Assembly: GCF_003259505.1 (NCBI RefSeq)
Contig: NZ_QLLK01000005.1
Coordinates: forward strand, 358,210 to 422,209
DNA from: Algoriphagus yeomjeoni
GTDB lineage: Bacteria; Bacteroidota; Bacteroidia; Cytophagales; Cyclobacteriaceae
DNA length: 64,000 bases
Direction: 5' to 3'
The first letter of the stretch is position 1; each line of letters starts with the position of its first letter. Shown piece after piece: positions 45,045 through 54,621 of this stretch. The notes under the pieces were generated by a model that saw only the letters and a list, made by a program, of their open reading frames with translations, was not told the DNA's origin and did no database searches. The translations under genes and the position numbers were made by a program.

Positions 45045-45073
45045 AAAGGGGGCTATTTAGCCCCCTTTTTTTT
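45045..45073 (+). terminator. Rho-independent terminator of the SusCD operon
   Basis: AAAGGGGGCT (45045-45054) pairs with AGCCCCCTTT (45059-45068), loop ATTT, with an eight-T run at 45066-45073. Confidence 0.92.
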
Positions 45074-45111
45074 AAACTTTATTTAGTTCTAAAACGTTGA
45101 CAAACTGGTTT

Positions 45112-48100
45112 ATGGATAAAAGATTGATGAGATCAATATTTGTAGTTTTGCTATTGGGTTTAAGCATTGCCTTTGTCAAAGCCCAACAGGTTGTCAATAC
45201 TCCCTCTCTTTTGGAGGAACGGAATGTTATATCTAGGGATTTCAATTTAAATTTTCCTTCTTTCTTTCTTAATAAAGAAGCTTTAAAACAAAAAGCTAGT
45301 CAATTAGGTATTCCCTATCTGCTCAAACTACAAGATGGTCAAGTAGCGGAGCTTAATTATTTTGACGAAAGCAATGCACCCGTTTATTACACTACGTTTA
45401 ACACTAGGGCTGCAATCACTACTTCTACCAACGCTCTTCAGCAAGGTGGGAGTCTGGCAGTGAATCTTTCAGGTAAAGGAATGACTGTTGGGATATATGA
45501 TCAGACACGACCAAAGGCTGATCATATTGAATTCCAAGATCGACTAACTCAGATTGACGGTTCTACAGAGACGATTAGTAACCATGCAACGCATGTAGCG
45601 GGTACAATTATGGCAGCTGGGATTAATGCAAATGCTAAAGGCATGGCAAATGAAAGCACTGGTTGGGCTTTTAACTGGGAAAGTGATCTTTCCAAGATGA
45701 ATTTAAATGCATATGATCCCATCACCAAAACGAACGGACATTTAGTTTCTAATCACTCCTATGGAATAGTTGTGGGTTGGTTTCGAAATGCCAGTAATGC
45801 TTGGGTTTGGTCAGGAAATGCATCAGTCGATCCTGATGAGGACTATCGATTTGGTTTTTATTCCTCTAAAAGTAGAGGTATTGATGAATTGGCTTTTGCT
45901 AAGCCTTATTATACGATTGTTTGGGCGGCAGGTAATGATAGATCTGATTCTGGTGATGGGACAAGAGATCCTGATGGCCCTGATGACACAATTGGACCGG
46001 AAGGGGTTGCTAAAAATGTAATAACAGTAGGAGCAGTCAGTAATATTAATGAATATACAGGTCCTCAGGATGTTGCGATAAGTAGTTTTTCCAGCGTTGG
46101 GCCAGTAGATGACGGTAGAATAAAACCAGATGTGGTGGGGATGGGTGTCAGTGTATTCAGCACTGCTATTGCAAATGGAGGCACAACGGATTCATATGCT
46201 TCACTCAGTGGTACTTCGATGGCATCACCAAATGTTACTGGATCGCTCTTGTTACTCCAACAACTGTTTGCGCAGCGAAATGCAGGTAGATATATGTGGG
46301 CATCGACTTTGAAAGCGCTCATGATAAATACCACCAAAGAAGCAGGGAATAATCCCGGTCCAGATTACGTATATGGATGGGGCTTGTTAAATACCAAAGG
46401 AGCAGCGGAAATTATTTTAAATGAAAACGGAAGCTCCGATGTGATTCGGGAGGAAAGTCTTGAACAGGGAGCTATTTTCGAAAATGAATTTGTATCGGAT
46501 GGAGTTCAACCTATCCGAATCACAATTGCTTGGACTGATCCTGCTGGGAATCCAGCTTCGCCGTCTGTTAATCCTCAAAACTTGATGCTGGTAAATGATT
46601 TGGATTTAAGAATCATAGATGAAGAGGGTAAAACCTACTTTCCTTATACACTCAATCCGGCTGTTAGGCTTTCAGCTATCGCAGAAACGGATAAGGACAA
46701 TTTTAGAGATAACGTCGAGCAGATTTACATTCCTAATCCAAAGCCTCAGCGCTATAAAGTAAGTGTAACTCATAAGGATGAATTGATAAACGGGGTACAG
46801 GATTTCTCCTATGTTATGAAGGCAGGAACTGCTGATGGAGCTGCAGAGACATTGTATTGGATAGGGAATTCCGGTGGAAATTGGAATAATCCATCTAACT
46901 GGTCAACAACTTCCAATGGTTCAGCTGCTGATAAGATCCCTTCTTTAGGAACTAGGGTTGTTTTTGAAGGGGCTGCTGCAAATTCTTTAGTAGTCAATTT
47001 TCCCGCAGATGCTAATGCCTTTAGCATAAATCTATTTGGCAGCCAATCAGTCTCGATGAATTTGAGTGGAAATGATATTGCAGTTTCTAATGGGTTTAGA
47101 GTTAGTAATCAACTTACCGAAATTAAAAATGGTCGAATTGTTTTTATTAATCCAACAATAAATGACCAGCTGGTTGAGTTAGGTAAAACAATGTTTGAAA
47201 ATGTAGAATTAAATTTCCAATCTGGGAATTGGCAGTTATTGCAAGCGGAAAATCTGGATGAAGTTTCAGTTTCTAATGCAAATCTTAAAATTGCGATTCC
47301 ACGATTGAGTTTAAACTCTCTTTCGCTTACTTCCTCATCGGAAATTTCGGGAGTTTTCCAGGAGATTGAATTCAAAACTGTTTTGTCTATTTCTAATAAC
47401 TCAACTGTTAAAGAGGGAATTGATATAGAATTTAGTGGGGAAAGTGGCCTATTTGAAAATAATTCCTCAGGAGATTTTTCTAAACTTATTATAGGTTCTG
47501 GTGAATTGAATGTTTCTTCAGATGGTTTCAGAAATCTAGAAATTTTAAATGGTAAAATGATTCAAACTGCCCCTTCTATACAAGTGGAGGGTTTGACACT
47601 TGGTGCTGGTTCTCAGTTGGATTTGAACCAGTCAGGAGAAATCGCAGTGTTAAACACGATAACAGTTGACGCAACCTCTACTTCCAATGCTGAACTAACT
47701 TCCTCAGATAGGGGGACATTAATCCATGACGAGTATAAGAAATATTGCTTTGAAAATCTTAATATCTCCAATGTTGACCTAGAAGGTTCTGCGATAATCA
47801 ATCTTGGCAGCAACGCTTCTCTTACAAATTCTGCAGGATGGCTAGCTCAAAATTGTGATGAAGTTTTGTTCGCTAATTTTGTTAGTAGTTTTACTTGTGT
47901 AGGAGCCGCATCTGAGTTTGAGAACCTAAGTGAAGGATCAATTTCTGAATATTTATGGGATTTTGGAGGAGTAGGTACTTCTACTGAAGTTGATCCTATA
48001 TTCGTTTTTGACCAGCCAGGAGATTATCTGATTACGTTGACTATTACGAATGCTTCTGGATCTACGGAATTTGATCAATTGGTAACGGTAGTCGAAAATG

Positions 48101-48579
48101 ACTTACTCAAGCCAAACATTGTCGTAAACGGGAATGTTCTCACATCCCAACAATCAGGATCTTCCTATCAGTGGTATCTCAATGATGTGAAATTAGAAGG
48201 TGCTACCAATAGATCCTTTGAAGCTACGAGTGATGGACGTTATCAAGTTGCAATCTTCGATGACGCTTGTAATCGGATCTCTGAACCAACTGTTATTTCT
48301 GCAATACCGGATAATGAGTCAGAATTAAGCCGGTTTGGCGTGTTTGTTGGTCCTATTCCAACAACAGACAAGTTGAATGTGACCATTTCCAATAACTATA
48401 GAGGTAATGTTGCAGTACAGCTTATAGACTTATCAGGTAGAATATACGTTTCCCAAAGTGCAAACAAATCTGATGATGAATTGAATTTTGAACTTTTAAT
48501 GACCGGTCCATCAGGGTTGTATATCCTGAAGATTAATACAAATAATTTGACACTTAATAAAAAAGTAATTAAAAACTAA
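45112..48579 (+). CDS. Secreted S8 subtilisin-like serine protease with PKD domain and T9SS type A sorting tail
   Basis: The ATG at 45112 is chosen; 45127 (MRSIF) is nearly as good. About 1155 residues. Signal peptide ends VKAQ/Q. The catalytic triad is seen as Asp130 (GIYDQT), His158 (NHATHVAGT) and Ser in SGTSMASPNV (near residue 370). A jelly-roll/P-domain-like region follows, then a long beta-helix-like repeat region (about 590-915), a PKD domain (WDFGGVGTSTEVDPIFVF), an Ig-like stretch, and a C-terminal type A sorting domain ending SGLYILKI and KKVIKN. It is exported by the type IX system and anchored or released at the surface to degrade protein. It follows the SusCD terminator; the next gene overlaps its stop by one base. 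Confidence 0.93.
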   Translation: MDKRLMRSIFVVLLLGLSIAFVKAQQVVNTPSLLEERNVISRDFNLNFPSFFLNKEALKQKASQLGIPYLLKLQDGQVAELNYFDESNAPVYYTTFNTRAAITTSTNALQQGGSLAVNLSGKGMTVGIYDQTRPKADHIEFQDRLTQIDGSTETISNHATHVAGTIMAAGINANAKGMANESTGWAFNWESDLSKMNLNAYDPITKTNGHLVSNHSYGIVVGWFRNASNAWVWSGNASVDPDEDYRFGFYSSKSRGIDELAFAKPYYTIVWAAGNDRSDSGDGTRDPDGPDDTIGPEGVAKNVITVGAVSNINEYTGPQDVAISSFSSVGPVDDGRIKPDVVGMGVSVFSTAIANGGTTDSYASLSGTSMASPNVTGSLLLLQQLFAQRNAGRYMWASTLKALMINTTKEAGNNPGPDYVYGWGLLNTKGAAEIILNENGSSDVIREESLEQGAIFENEFVSDGVQPIRITIAWTDPAGNPASPSVNPQNLMLVNDLDLRIIDEEGKTYFPYTLNPAVRLSAIAETDKDNFRDNVEQIYIPNPKPQRYKVSVTHKDELINGVQDFSYVMKAGTADGAAETLYWIGNSGGNWNNPSNWSTTSNGSAADKIPSLGTRVVFEGAAANSLVVNFPADANAFSINLFGSQSVSMNLSGNDIAVSNGFRVSNQLTEIKNGRIVFINPTINDQLVELGKTMFENVELNFQSGNWQLLQAENLDEVSVSNANLKIAIPRLSLNSLSLTSSSEISGVFQEIEFKTVLSISNNSTVKEGIDIEFSGESGLFENNSSGDFSKLIIGSGELNVSSDGFRNLEILNGKMIQTAPSIQVEGLTLGAGSQLDLNQSGEIAVLNTITVDATSTSNAELTSSDRGTLIHDEYKKYCFENLNISNVDLEGSAIINLGSNASLTNSAGWLAQNCDEVLFANFVSSFTCVGAASEFENLSEGSISEYLWDFGGVGTSTEVDPIFVFDQPGDYLITLTITNASGSTEFDQLVTVVENDLLKPNIVVNGNVLTSQQSGSSYQWYLNDVKLEGATNRSFEATSDGRYQVAIFDDACNRISEPTVISAIPDNESELSRFGVFVGPIPTTDKLNVTISNNYRGNVAVQLIDLSGRIYVSQSANKSDDELNFELLMTGPSGLYILKINTNNLTLNKKVIKN

Positions 48580-49277
48580 TGAAAAATATCCTACTGATTG
48601 CAAGTCTATTTTGTTCCAATCTTGCAGTAGCACAAATTTCTAATATAAATATGAATGGAGCTCCTGCCCGGTTAAATTCATACACTGAAATCGATGGTTC
48701 TCCTTACCTTTTCGATGATTGGTCAACAGCTGATATAGGGTTTACCAATGCTGGACTAAAAGAGAAAGTTTCATATAAATTTAATATTCATGACAATGAG
48801 TTAGAAGTAATCAATGAAGCTGGTAATAAAATTTATCTGAATAAGGATTTTGTGGAATATGCAATTTTGACTAGACCCTCACTTCAGTTGATCAATAATA
48901 ACGAAGGAATGTTAACCAGTTTGTTGGTTAAAAAAGGGTTTGAAATTGTTCCAAATCTGGGGCCAAATGATTTAGTGAATGTAATTGCAGAGGGAAAAAA
49001 TTATACGTTGATCAGGAGATTTTATTCTGATTTGGTAACACCTCCGAAAAATAGTTATGCTGTGACGGCTGGTAGAATGTTCGTGTTTGAGGAGAGCTTT
49101 TACTTGATAGATTCTGACGAAAACGTCCAGAGTGTTCGGAATAACACTAGAAATATTCTCAAAGCGCTGCGTGAAAAGGATCAGGATATTGGGAAGGAAA
49201 TCGTGAAAAAAAATGACCTTAATCTTGGGAGAGAGGATCACTTGACGATTTTCTTTCAAAAACTTAACGAATTATAA
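48579..49277 (+). CDS. Secreted protein of unknown function cotranscribed with the S8 protease
   Basis: 232 residues with a signal peptide (LAVAQ/I). The mature part starts with a short ISNINMNGAPARLNSY stretch, then an alpha/beta region with KVSYKFNIHDNELEV (about 68-82), LLVKKGFEIVP and IRRFYSDLVTPPKNSY, and a charged C-terminal helix. I know no family with a function. The start overlaps the protease stop (TAATG), which implies coupled translation; it may be a partner, inhibitor or processing factor of the protease. That is inference only. Confidence 0.8.
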   Translation: MKNILLIASLFCSNLAVAQISNINMNGAPARLNSYTEIDGSPYLFDDWSTADIGFTNAGLKEKVSYKFNIHDNELEVINEAGNKIYLNKDFVEYAILTRPSLQLINNNEGMLTSLLVKKGFEIVPNLGPNDLVNVIAEGKNYTLIRRFYSDLVTPPKNSYAVTAGRMFVFEESFYLIDSDENVQSVRNNTRNILKALREKDQDIGKEIVKKNDLNLGREDHLTIFFQKLNEL

Positions 49278-49293
49278 TCTATTTTGAATGCTT

Positions 49294-49320
49294 AAGCCCG
49301 ACATCAATCGGGCTTTTCTT
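49294..49320 (+). terminator. Rho-independent terminator after the protease operon
   Basis: AAGCCCGA (49294-49301) pairs with TCGGGCTT (49308-49315), loop CATCAA, followed by TTCTTTT. Confidence 0.88.
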
Positions 49321-49392
49321 TTGGTGTTCAAGGGCTAGTCTTTCGATTAATATGTACTTTTTGGCTAACTTCGCCCCGAATTTCAGAATGCT

Positions 49393-49812
49393 ATGATTTA
49401 CGTTTGTAGAAAAGAACACTTCAATGCAGCCCACAAGCTGTGGAATCCGAAGTGGTCAGATGAGAAAAATGTTGAAGTATTTGGACCTTGCGCCAATGTC
49501 AATTGGCATGGACACAATTTTGAGTTGATCGTGATGGTAAAAGGGCTTCCAGATCCAGAAACAGGATTTGTGGTGGACCTAAAGAAGCTAAGTACCATTA
49601 TCCGAAACTTGGTGATTGAAAAAGTGGATCACAAAAACCTGAATGTAGATGTCGATTTTATGCAAGGGAAACTGGCCAGCTGTGAAAATCTGATTATGGA
49701 GTTCTGGAAAATACTTGAACCAGCCGTTTCAGAGATCACATCCCAAGGAGGGCTTCATAAGCTTACACTGTACGAGACTCCACGGAATTTTGTGGAGTAT
49801 CTTGGCGAGTGA
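49393..49812 (+). CDS. 6-pyruvoyl-tetrahydropterin synthase / 6-carboxytetrahydropterin synthase family
   Basis: 139 residues. Zinc ligands are His14 (NAAH), His39 and His41 (WHGHNF). The catalytic Cys33 is in CANVNWHGH, spacing C-x5-HGH. That spacing is typical of true PTPS; canonical QueD has C-x3-HGH. The enzyme acts on dihydroneopterin triphosphate, to give 6-carboxytetrahydropterin for queuosine or 6-pyruvoyl-tetrahydropterin. QueE is encoded at 36704, so QueD activity is needed in this genome, but the motif leaves the specificity open. lpxB follows after 31 nt. Confidence 0.9.
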   Translation: MIYVCRKEHFNAAHKLWNPKWSDEKNVEVFGPCANVNWHGHNFELIVMVKGLPDPETGFVVDLKKLSTIIRNLVIEKVDHKNLNVDVDFMQGKLASCENLIMEFWKILEPAVSEITSQGGLHKLTLYETPRNFVEYLGE

Positions 49813-49843
49813 TTTTTAGAGTTTGAAATTTAAAATTTAAAAT

Positions 49844-50962
49844 TTGAAATCCCGCAAACTGTACATCATCTCCGGCGAACGATCAGGTGATCTGCATGCC
49901 TCCAATTTGGTGAGATCTCTATTCGAGATAAATTCAAATTTGAATATTCGTGGGATGGGAGGTAGCTATTCCAAAGATGCTGGAGTAGATATAGCGGTAG
50001 ACTACGCTGAGGTGGCTTTGATGGGGTTTTTGGAAGTTGCCTTAGGGTTTCGCAAAGTCCTAAAATATCTCAAACTGGTAAAGAATGATATTTTGTCATT
50101 TAGTCCAGATGCGATCATTCTAGTGGATTACGGCGGGTTTAATATGAAAATCGCATCGTTTGCCACAAAGAATGATATTCCAGTTCATTATTATATTCCG
50201 CCCAAAGTATGGGCTTGGAATCAGAAAAGAGCTCTTAAGCTAAAAGCCTACACGGACCACATCTACTCTATTTTACCTTTTGAGCCAATTTTTTTTGAAA
50301 AGTACGATTTGAAAATCCATTATGTGGGGAATCCACTTTTGGATGAGATTTCTAAGTTTTCTCCACATGAATTTTTCTTTCAGAAGAATGAGCTAAGCTA
50401 CCAGCCTATTATTGCTTTATTGCCAGGAAGCCGGGCTCAAGAAATCAACGCCATGCTTGTTCGGATGGTTGAGTTAGTGAAAGAGTTTCCAAATGCTCAA
50501 TTTGTGATTGCAGGAGTTGGAGATCTTGGCTCAGCTATCTATCAGCGCGGTATTGATGCAGGTATTCGTGTGATCTTCGATCAAACGTATGATCTATTAT
50601 CTCATTCCATTGCCGCGGTGGTAACTTCGGGGACAGCAACATTGGAGGCCGCTCTTTTTAGAGTTCCTCAGATAGTGGTCTATCGGACTAGTTCCATTTC
50701 CTATGCAATCGCGAAAAATTTGATCAGAGTACCATACATTTCATTAGTAAATCTAATCGCCGATAAAGAAGTAGTAAAGGAACTTATTCAAGATGATTTT
50801 TCTGTTCTAAACCTCAAAACTGAGCTTAAACAGATTTTAGGAAATCAAGTTTACAAAGGCCATATGCTTCAAGGGTACGATCTCATCAAAGAAAGACTTG
50901 GAGAACAAAGTGCTTCAGAGACAACTGCTAGGCTGATTCTAAATAGTTTAAATCAAAAATAA
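49844..50962 (+). CDS. lpxB: Lipid-A-disaccharide synthase
   Basis: 372 residues with a TTG start. This is the only possible start, since an in-frame TAA lies two codons upstream and the conserved N-terminus (LYIISGERSGD) begins at once. GT-B fold with HYYIPPKVWAW, LPGSRAQEI and TSGTATLEAALF. It joins UDP-diacylglucosamine and lipid X in lipid A synthesis at the inner-membrane face. The TTG sits in an A+T-rich AAATTT repeat, suggesting modest translation. Confidence 0.95.
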   Translation: MKSRKLYIISGERSGDLHASNLVRSLFEINSNLNIRGMGGSYSKDAGVDIAVDYAEVALMGFLEVALGFRKVLKYLKLVKNDILSFSPDAIILVDYGGFNMKIASFATKNDIPVHYYIPPKVWAWNQKRALKLKAYTDHIYSILPFEPIFFEKYDLKIHYVGNPLLDEISKFSPHEFFFQKNELSYQPIIALLPGSRAQEINAMLVRMVELVKEFPNAQFVIAGVGDLGSAIYQRGIDAGIRVIFDQTYDLLSHSIAAVVTSGTATLEAALFRVPQIVVYRTSSISYAIAKNLIRVPYISLVNLIADKEVVKELIQDDFSVLNLKTELKQILGNQVYKGHMLQGYDLIKERLGEQSASETTARLILNSLNQK

Positions 50963-50992
50963 ACCCTGCCTCGGTGAAGCTGGGTTTATGTT

Positions 50993-52219
50993 TTATGCTA
51001 CTTGCAGTCGCTTAAACTTCGACTTATCAAATTTCTCATGCGCATATTTCGCATCTATGATTAATTCCTTGATCGAATCATCTGATGGTATGTCATACAT
51101 CGCATCCGTAATAATAGCTTCGCAAATTGACCTCAACCCTCTTGCTCCCAGATTGAATTCAACCGCCTTTTCCACAATAAAATCAACGCCACTTTCTTCA
51201 AAGGTCACGGTAACTCCCTCGTAGTTAAGAAGCTTTGCGTATTGCTTTACCAAAGCATTCTTTGGCTCGGTGAGAATTCTTTTCAATGCGTCTGCATGCA
51301 GTGGATCCAAATGAGTCAAAACAGGAAGTCGTCCTATGAGCTCTGGGATCAACCCGAAAGCTTTCAAATCCTGAGCAGTTACGTATTGTAACAGGTTTTC
51401 ACGATCTGCAACAGCATCTGCTGCTGCTTTGCTGAAGCCCATTGGTTGAGTGTTTAACCTTTTACCGATGTGTCTCGAGATTCCATCAAATGCACCTCCG
51501 CAGATGAATAGGATATTCTCAGTATTAACAGCAATCATTTTTTGGTCAGGATGCTTACGCCCTCCTTGTGGAGGTACGTTCACAATAGTTCCCTCCAAGA
51601 GCTTAAGCATTGCCTGCTGCACTCCTTCACCACTAACATCACGCGTGATGGAAGGGTTATCAGATTTTCTTGCGATTTTATCCAACTCATCAATATAGAC
51701 TATACCTCTTTCAGCAGCTTCTACATTATAATCAGCAGCTTGAAGTAGCCTAGTCAGGATACTTTCGACATCTTCTCCTACATATCCAGCTTCAGTCAAT
51801 ACTGTCGCATCCGCTATGCAGAATGGGACCTCTAAGGTTTTAGCTAGGGTCTTGGCGAGATAGGTTTTGCCTGTTCCAGTATCACCCACCATGATGATGT
51901 TAGATTTCTCAATTTTTACTTCATCATTTTCATCCTTTTGAAAAAGGCGCTTGTAATGGTTGTATACCGCCACCGTCAAAACTTTCTTTGCATCTTCCTG
52001 ACCAATGACATATTGATCAAGATAGCTTGTGAGTTCTTTCGGTTTTTTGAGTTTGATTTTAGGTTTTGCATCTCCTGGCTTCTTGGCTTTATCTTCTTCG
52101 CCAAGAATCATATGAGCTTGATCAATGCAGAAATTACAGATGTGCGCGGAAATGCCCGACACCATGAGATCTACATCTTTCTTATTTCTACCGCAAAAGG
52201 AGCAGGTAACTTGAGCCAT
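50993..52219 (-). CDS. clpX: ATP-dependent Clp protease ATP-binding subunit ClpX
   Basis: 408 residues. The N-terminal zinc finger has Cys6, Cys9, Cys28 and Cys31. The AAA+ domain has Walker A GDTGTGKT and Walker [10 protein letters not shown], with sensor and pore residues as usual. It unfolds tagged proteins and feeds them to ClpP. Its ATG overlaps the clpP stop by one base (TAATG), so the two subunits are translationally coupled. Confidence 0.98.
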   Translation of the reverse strand: MAQVTCSFCGRNKKDVDLMVSGISAHICNFCIDQAHMILGEEDKAKKPGDAKPKIKLKKPKELTSYLDQYVIGQEDAKKVLTVAVYNHYKRLFQKDENDEVKIEKSNIIMVGDTGTGKTYLAKTLAKTLEVPFCIADATVLTEAGYVGEDVESILTRLLQAADYNVEAAERGIVYIDELDKIARKSDNPSITRDVSGEGVQQAMLKLLEGTIVNVPPQGGRKHPDQKMIAVNTENILFICGGAFDGISRHIGKRLNTQPMGFSKAAADAVADRENLLQYVTAQDLKAFGLIPELIGRLPVLTHLDPLHADALKRILTEPKNALVKQYAKLLNYEGVTVTFEESGVDFIVEKAVEFNLGARGLRSICEAIITDAMYDIPSDDSIKELIIDAKYAHEKFDKSKFKRLQVA

Positions 52220-52893
52220 TATTTTGGTTTTTTAACTAATACTTCATCGATTAGGCCGTAAGCTTTTGCTTCAGGCGCTTTCATCCAATAATCCCTTTCC
52301 GAATCCTTTTCGATCTGTTCTGGGGTTTTGCCCGTATGCTCGGAAAGAATTCCATACAACTCTTCACGCATAGAAAGAATTAATTTCAAGGATATTTCCA
52401 TATCAGTGGATTTACCTTGCATTCCTCCAGAAGGCTGATGAATCATCACTCTGGAATGTTTCAGTGCTGATCTTTTGCCAGCTGCACCTCCTGCAAGCAA
52501 AACAGCTCCCATAGAAGCGGCTATTCCTGTACAGATTGTCGCTACATCAGGGCTGATAAACTGCATCGTATCATAAATACCCAAACCGGCAGTCACCGAT
52601 CCTCCTGGGCTGTTGACATAAAGTAACACATCTTTTTTAGAATCTACTGATTCTAGGAAAAGTAGTTGGGCCACGATAATGTTTGCGATGTGATCATCTA
52701 CACCAGTTCCTAGGAAGATGATACGGTCCATGATCAATCTGGAGAATACGTCAATCTCTCTGAAATTTTGAGGTCGCTCTTCGATTACAGAGCGAGTCAT
52801 GTTTTCAATATGTTGCGTGTACTGGTCAAAAGCAGTACCGCTTACGCCTTGATTATGAATGGCATATTTCCGGAATTCTTCTTTGTTAATCAT
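52219..52893 (-). CDS. clpP: ATP-dependent Clp protease proteolytic subunit ClpP
   Basis: 224 residues. The catalytic triad is Ser127 (GIAASMGA), His152 (MIHQPSGG) and an Asp in EKDSERDYW near residue 200. It forms the tetradecameric peptidase chamber with ClpX. The order tig-clpP-clpX on the minus strand is the widely conserved one. A hairpin lies between tig and clpP. Confidence 0.98.
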   Translation of the reverse strand: MINKEEFRKYAIHNQGVSGTAFDQYTQHIENMTRSVIEERPQNFREIDVFSRLIMDRIIFLGTGVDDHIANIIVAQLLFLESVDSKKDVLLYVNSPGGSVTAGLGIYDTMQFISPDVATICTGIAASMGAVLLAGGAAGKRSALKHSRVMIHQPSGGMQGKSTDMEISLKLILSMREELYGILSEHTGKTPEQIEKDSERDYWMKAPEAKAYGLIDEVLVKKPK

Positions 52894-52923
52894 CTTTTGA
52901 GTATGTTGTGGTAAGCAAAAATA

Positions 52924-52951
52924 AAAAAAGCCCTTTAATAAGAGCTTTTTT
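52924..52951 (-). terminator. Hairpin between tig and clpP
   Basis: AAAAAAGC (52924-52931) pairs with GCTTTTTT (52944-52951), loop of 12 nt. The A/T flanks could work in either direction. It would end or attenuate tig transcription before clpP. Confidence 0.65.
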
Positions 52952-52968
52952 ATGATGATTTAAGCGAA

Positions 52969-54291
52969 TTACTTATCTAAAAGTTCCTTGAATTCGTCAA
53001 TCGTGATATCCTTTTCTTTCACACTGATTTTGTCCAAAGCAAAAGCAAGAACTTTTTCATTCTGAATAGATGTAAGCATGTTCATATAGTTCTGACCCTC
53101 TTCACCTTTAAGGTAATTATCAACGAACATATCCATGCTGTCTTCCATTTGTGCTCCAAGACCTGAAGCTGCGAATTGTTCACGAACCATTTGCTTGGTT
53201 TTCTCGATCACTTCTTCATGCTCAGCTTTTACTTCGTTCTTTGTAGCGATCTCATTAGAGATTAATGACCAAGTTAATTGTTTTGCGTAGATCGGGAATT
53301 CCTTCTCTATATCTTCAGCAGTTACTTTGCCTTCATTAGCAATCATCAACCATTCTTTTAAGAAAGTCTCTGGAAGATCCACTTTCGCAGCATCTGTCAA
53401 TACTTTCTTCAATTCCTCTTCAGTAAATACTTTAGATTCCTTGTCATAGTTTGCCTGAAGTGTCTCACGTACCTTAGTGATGAATTCTTCTTCTGTAGAA
53501 ACTTGATCAGGACCGAAGATCTTGTCGAAGAACTCTTGGTTCATTTCTGCAGTCTCTTTTCTATTGATGTTTTTTACAGTCAAGGTAAAAGTTCCATCAA
53601 GATCAGCTGATTCCTCTTCGCTTAATCCGAAAGCTTCCTCCCACTGACCTTTCTTCACATCTTTTGCTTCGAATTCTACGACAGCTTCTTTACCTAATCC
53701 AACAAATTTGCCAGCAAGTTTCTTAGTGATTTTAGTCAAATCCAAAGAAACAGTTTTTTCAAAAGAACCTTCAGCAGCTTTCAAGTCTCCATAGATATGA
53801 TCGCCCTCTTCGCTTACTTCAGGATTGGTACTGTTACCGTATTGTGACTTTAGGTTGTCAAGAGTTTCATTGACTAACTTATCATCTACTTTGATGGAAT
53901 ACTTTGTTGCTTTGATTTTTGGATCAAGCGTGAGATCAACATTTTCTACGAATCCGATCTTGTAATCAAATTCGAAATCTTTCTGAGTTTTCCAATCGAT
54001 AGCTCCTTGGTCCTGAGGAAGCGGATCACCTAGAATTTTGAAAGTTTGCTCTTTTAAGTAAGTATTCAGTGATTCGCTAAGGATACTGTTGATTTCCTCT
54101 ACAAGTACAGAAGTACCGTACATGCCTTTCACCATAGACATAGGAGCCTTTCCAGGTCTGAATCCTTTGATGTTAGATTTTTTGGCAAAGTCCTTAAGTT
54201 TTGCGTCAACCTTAGGTTGGTAATCTGCTTCGTTTAATTTAATTTTAATTAAAGCTTGATTTGCTGAATGCTTGTCTTGTGTGATTTCCAA
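52969..54291 (-). CDS. tig: Trigger factor (ribosome-associated chaperone)
   Basis: 440 residues. The N-terminal ribosome-binding region holds the signature around GFRPGKAPM (residues 41-49). The middle region (about 150-240) aligns with the PPIase position but lacks the usual FKBP hallmarks, as in many Bacteroidota. The C-terminal helical chaperone arms (about 250-430) are complete. It shields nascent chains at the ribosome exit. Confidence 0.93.
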   Translation of the reverse strand: MEITQDKHSANQALIKIKLNEADYQPKVDAKLKDFAKKSNIKGFRPGKAPMSMVKGMYGTSVLVEEINSILSESLNTYLKEQTFKILGDPLPQDQGAIDWKTQKDFEFDYKIGFVENVDLTLDPKIKATKYSIKVDDKLVNETLDNLKSQYGNSTNPEVSEEGDHIYGDLKAAEGSFEKTVSLDLTKITKKLAGKFVGLGKEAVVEFEAKDVKKGQWEEAFGLSEEESADLDGTFTLTVKNINRKETAEMNQEFFDKIFGPDQVSTEEEFITKVRETLQANYDKESKVFTEEELKKVLTDAAKVDLPETFLKEWLMIANEGKVTAEDIEKEFPIYAKQLTWSLISNEIATKNEVKAEHEEVIEKTKQMVREQFAASGLGAQMEDSMDMFVDNYLKGEEGQNYMNMLTSIQNEKVLAFALDKISVKEKDITIDEFKELLDK

Positions 54292-54318
54292 AGCTCAAAA
54301 TTTAATAATGAAGATTAA

Positions 54319-54373
54319 CTAAAAACCCCCAATCCCATCCCTGTTTTTGAAGACAGTTGAGTGATTGAGGGTT
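54319..54373 (-). terminator. Rho-independent terminator of tRNA-Leu
   Basis: AACCCCCAATC (54324-54334) pairs with GATTGAGGGTT (54363-54373), 11 bp with one G:T. In minus-strand reading a T-run follows (complement of 54321-54325). It starts 12 nt after the tRNA 3' end. Confidence 0.8.
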
Positions 54374-54384
54374 CGGTATTTAAG

Positions 54385-54466
54385 TGCGGATAGAGGGACT
54401 CGAACCCCCATGCCTCGCGGCGCTAGATCCTAAGTCTAGTGCGTCTACCAATTTCGCCACATCCGC
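54385..54466 (-). tRNA. tRNA-Leu, anticodon UAG
   Basis: On the minus strand the acceptor stem GCGGATG pairs with TATCCGC, with one G:T. The anticodon arm is CTAGA-CTTAGGA-TCTAG, giving TAG in the loop, which reads CUA. A long variable arm and TTCGA in the T-loop are present, as in class II leucine tRNAs. The 3' CCA is not encoded. Length is 82 nt. Confidence 0.93.
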
Positions 54467-54516
54467 AATACGTACAAATTAGAATAGAATATTGATTCCA
54501 AATCCAATTGTGGATG

Positions 54517-54546
54517 CAAATGTAGGTACTATTAAATAAAATGCAA
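54517..54546 (-). promoter_or_regulatory. Consensus promoter of tRNA-Leu
   Basis: On the minus strand TTG (54546-54544), 19 nt, then TACATTTG (54524-54517), an ideal Bacteroidota promoter. The start would lie near 54510, leaving a 5' leader of about 44 nt before the tRNA. Confidence 0.8.
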
Positions 54547-54621
54547 TAGCATTCAAAAAAAAATATTTAACATTTGATACAAAATGAGTCTCTGCACATT
54601 TTTGTGTTAAATTCCTCCTGT

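Noticed and set aside
49830..49850. AAATTT repeats before lpxB as an operator palindrome
   Set aside because: The stretch is simple A+T repetition and not a true inverted repeat when compared with its reverse complement.
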